Below, piece by piece: positions 5,381 to 6,900 of a stretch of DNA of 6,900 bases (the first letter of the stretch is position 1; the number at the start of each line of letters is the position of its first letter). Source of the DNA: an uncultured delta proteobacterium (GTDB taxonomy: Bacteria; Myxococcota_A; Polyangia; Polyangiales; Polyangiaceae); NCBI GenBank assembly GCA_903858055.1, contig CAIOHM010000384.1, positions 1-6,900 of the forward strand, written 5' to 3'. The translations under genes were made by a program, and so were the position numbers. The notes beneath the pieces were generated by a model that was not told where the DNA came from, made no database searches, and saw nothing but the letters and a program-made list of their open reading frames with translations.

Positions 5381-6373
5381 GTGGCTGCGGTTCCGCTCCT
5401 CGTCGTTCGTGGTCTCTCTGTGCGCTTTCGCCGCGAGGGGACCGTGCGCACGGTCGTCGACGACGTGACCTTCGCGGTGGACGAGGGCGAATGCGTCGCG
5501 ATCGTCGGCGAGAGCGGCTCGGGAAAGAGCGTGACCTCGCTCGCGATCCTCCGCCTCCTCGGCCCCGAGGGCGAGGTGCGCGCCGAAGAGCTCACCTTCC
5601 GCGAAGCCTCCGTCCTCGACCTCGCCCCGGCCGCTCTTCGGAGCCTCCGCGGCAAGGGCATCGCGATGATCTTCCAAGACCCGATGACCAGCCTCGACCC
5701 GGTGATGCGCGTGGGCGACCAGGTCGCCGAGGCGATCACGCTGCACGAAAACCTGCGCGGGCGAGAGCTCGCGGCTCGCGTGGAGCATGTGCTTCGCGCC
5801 GTGGGTTTTCCCGATCCGAGCGAAGGTGCGCGGCGCTTTCCCCACGAGCTCTCCGGCGGCCTGCGTCAGCGCGTGCTCATCGCGATCGCCATCGCGGCGA
5901 AGCCCTCGCTCGTGCTCGCCGACGAACCCACCACGGCGCTCGACCCAACGCTCCAAGCGCAAGTGCTCGACCTGCTCGATCGCCTCCGCGCCGAGGAGCG
6001 TTTGAGCCTGGTCCTCGTCACGCACGATCTCGGGGTTGTGGCGGAGCGCGCCGATCGCGTGGTCGTGCTCTACGCGGGCCAGGTCGTCGAGAGCGGACCC
6101 ACGGACGAGGTCTTTCGCGCGCCGCTTCACCCCTACACGCGCGCGCTGCTCGCGGCACGGCCCGAGCTCGGAGAGGCGTCGCGCGGCCGTGGGCGCCTGC
6201 GCGCGATCCCGGGGACCGTACCCGCGCCCGAGCGTTGGCCCGCGGGGTGCCGCTTCGCGGAGCGTTGCCATCAAGCACGCGAGGGCTGCCGCACGAGCCC
6301 AGGCCCCGCCCTCGTGACGCTGGCGCCCGGGCGCGCCGTCCGTTGTCCGGTTCCGCAGGAGCCGCTGCCATGA
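5381..6373 (+). CDS. Peptide-type ABC transporter ATP-binding protein (DppD/OppD-like)
   Basis: One of the two ATPase subunits that power a binding-protein-dependent importer of the oligopeptide/dipeptide/nickel family, acting at the cytoplasmic side of the inner membrane. The 330-residue product has Walker A GESGSGKS at 43-50, Q-loop Gln99 in FQDPMTSLDP, signature LSGGLRQR at 157-164, Walker B LVLADE at 177-182, D-loop ALD at 186-188 and switch His215 in VTHD. After the ATPase core comes the family's C-terminal extension, with HPYTRALL and PG..P....W..GC.F..RC......C....RC; in some relatives the four Cys hold an iron-sulphur cluster. GTG 5381 is chosen because the family motif PLLVVRGLSVRF begins five residues later; no ATG is available nearby in frame and there is no clear Shine-Dalgarno site. 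It overlaps the next ATPase by ATGA. The permease and binding-protein genes are not in the window, so the substrate cannot be named. Confidence 0.95.
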   Translation: MAAVPLLVVRGLSVRFRREGTVRTVVDDVTFAVDEGECVAIVGESGSGKSVTSLAILRLLGPEGEVRAEELTFREASVLDLAPAALRSLRGKGIAMIFQDPMTSLDPVMRVGDQVAEAITLHENLRGRELAARVEHVLRAVGFPDPSEGARRFPHELSGGLRQRVLIAIAIAAKPSLVLADEPTTALDPTLQAQVLDLLDRLRAEERLSLVLVTHDLGVVAERADRVVVLYAGQVVESGPTDEVFRAPLHPYTRALLAARPELGEASRGRGRLRAIPGTVPAPERWPAGCRFAERCHQAREGCRTSPGPALVTLAPGRAVRCPVPQEPLP

Positions 6374-6900
6374 GCGCGCCGTTGCTCACGCTCGAAAGCG
6401 TCTCGAAGGTCTTTCGCTCCGGCGTCTTTTCGCGCACGCAGGTGCCGGCTGTTCGCGAGGTCTCTCTCGAGCTCTCGCGAGGAGAAACACTGGGCATCGT
6501 GGGCGAGAGCGGCTCGGGCAAGAGCACGCTCGCACGCTTGGCGTTGCGCCTCGTCGCCCCGTCTTCGGGGTCCATCACGTTCGACGGCGTCGCGATTCAT
6601 GCGCTCGACGATCGCGCGTTGCGGCCGCTCCGTCGCCGCATGCAGATCGTCTTCCAGGACCCGTACGCGAGCCTGAACCCGCACCACGACGTGCGCACGA
6701 TCGTCGCCGAGCCCCTCGTCGTGCACGGGCTCGCGAAGTCCGCGCGCGCCGCCGAGCCGCAGGTGCGCGAGCTCTTGGCGCAGGTCGGCCTGGGCGAAGA
6801 CACGCTCGAACGCTTTCCCTCGGCGTTTTCGGGCGGTCAACGTCAGCGCATCGCCATCGCGCGCGCGCTCGCCCTCGAGCCAGAGTTACTCGTCCTCGAC
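6370..6900 (+). CDS. Peptide-type ABC transporter ATP-binding protein (DppF/OppF-like), 3' end beyond the window
   Basis: Partner ATPase of the preceding gene; 177 codons are visible and the frame is open at the window end. The protein has the OppF-type start (LLTLESVSKVF), a longer loop before the first core strand (SGVFSRTQVPAVREVSLEL), Walker A GESGSGKS at 45-52, Q-loop in MQIVFQDPYASLNP, signature FSGGQRQR at 153-160 and the beginning of Walker B, ELLVLD, at 172-177. The first signature residue is Phe where most relatives have Leu; the SGGQ core is intact. ATG 6370 overlaps the stop of the preceding gene as ATGA, so the two are translated in a coupled way, as expected for subunits that form one heterodimer. 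The end of Walker B, the switch His and any C-terminal extension lie outside the window. Confidence 0.95.
   Translation, partial: MSAPLLTLESVSKVFRSGVFSRTQVPAVREVSLELSRGETLGIVGESGSGKSTLARLALRLVAPSSGSITFDGVAIHALDDRALRPLRRRMQIVFQDPYASLNPHHDVRTIVAEPLVVHGLAKSARAAEPQVRELLAQVGLGEDTLERFPSAFSGGQRQRIAIARALALEPELLVLD

Overview
The window is high-GC DNA with codon use strongly biased to G/C at third positions. The gene content, a lipoprotein-type secreted protein and the overall style suggest a Gram-negative, probably a myxobacterium-like (Polyangia/Myxococcota) chromosome. That placement is an inference from composition and protein style, not a proven assignment. No mobile element, RNA gene or CRISPR array is visible.

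Layout. On the minus strand, from about 3490 down to 47, lies a branched-chain amino acid operon. In transcription order it holds a candidate promoter, a Val/Leu/Ile-rich leader peptide with an attenuator-like set of alternative hairpins, a short standalone protein related to the N-terminal domain of ketol-acid reductoisomerase (KARI) but lacking catalytic parts, ilvB (acetolactate synthase large subunit) and ilvN (its regulatory subunit). The KARI-like gene and ilvB overlap by GTGA, and ilvN follows after 31 bp, so the three are almost certainly one transcript. A genuine full-length ilvC is not in the window; it may lie beyond position 1 or elsewhere.

Divergently, on the plus strand at 3707-4786, is a bifunctional chorismate mutase/prephenate dehydratase with a C-terminal ACT domain (the phenylalanine P-protein). 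Convergent to it, on the minus strand at 4805-5308, is a small exported protein, probably a lipoprotein, with a DsbD-alpha-like C-terminal Cys motif. From 5381 on the plus strand, two peptide-type ABC transporter ATPases (DppD/OppD-like and DppF/OppF-like) overlap by ATGA. The second is cut by the window edge at its Walker B motif.

The most notable region is 3198-3449. A reading frame whose residues 21-55 are mostly Val, Leu and Ile ends ten bases before a GC-rich hairpin. The end of that frame can pair with the 5' arm of the hairpin, so the two structures exclude each other. This is the layout of ribosome-mediated transcription attenuation as known for enterobacterial ilv operons. It carries an unusual in-frame triplicated 15-bp unit that supplies Val-Val codon pairs. 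The second notable item is the KARI-like protein that begins the operon and is translationally coupled to ilvB.
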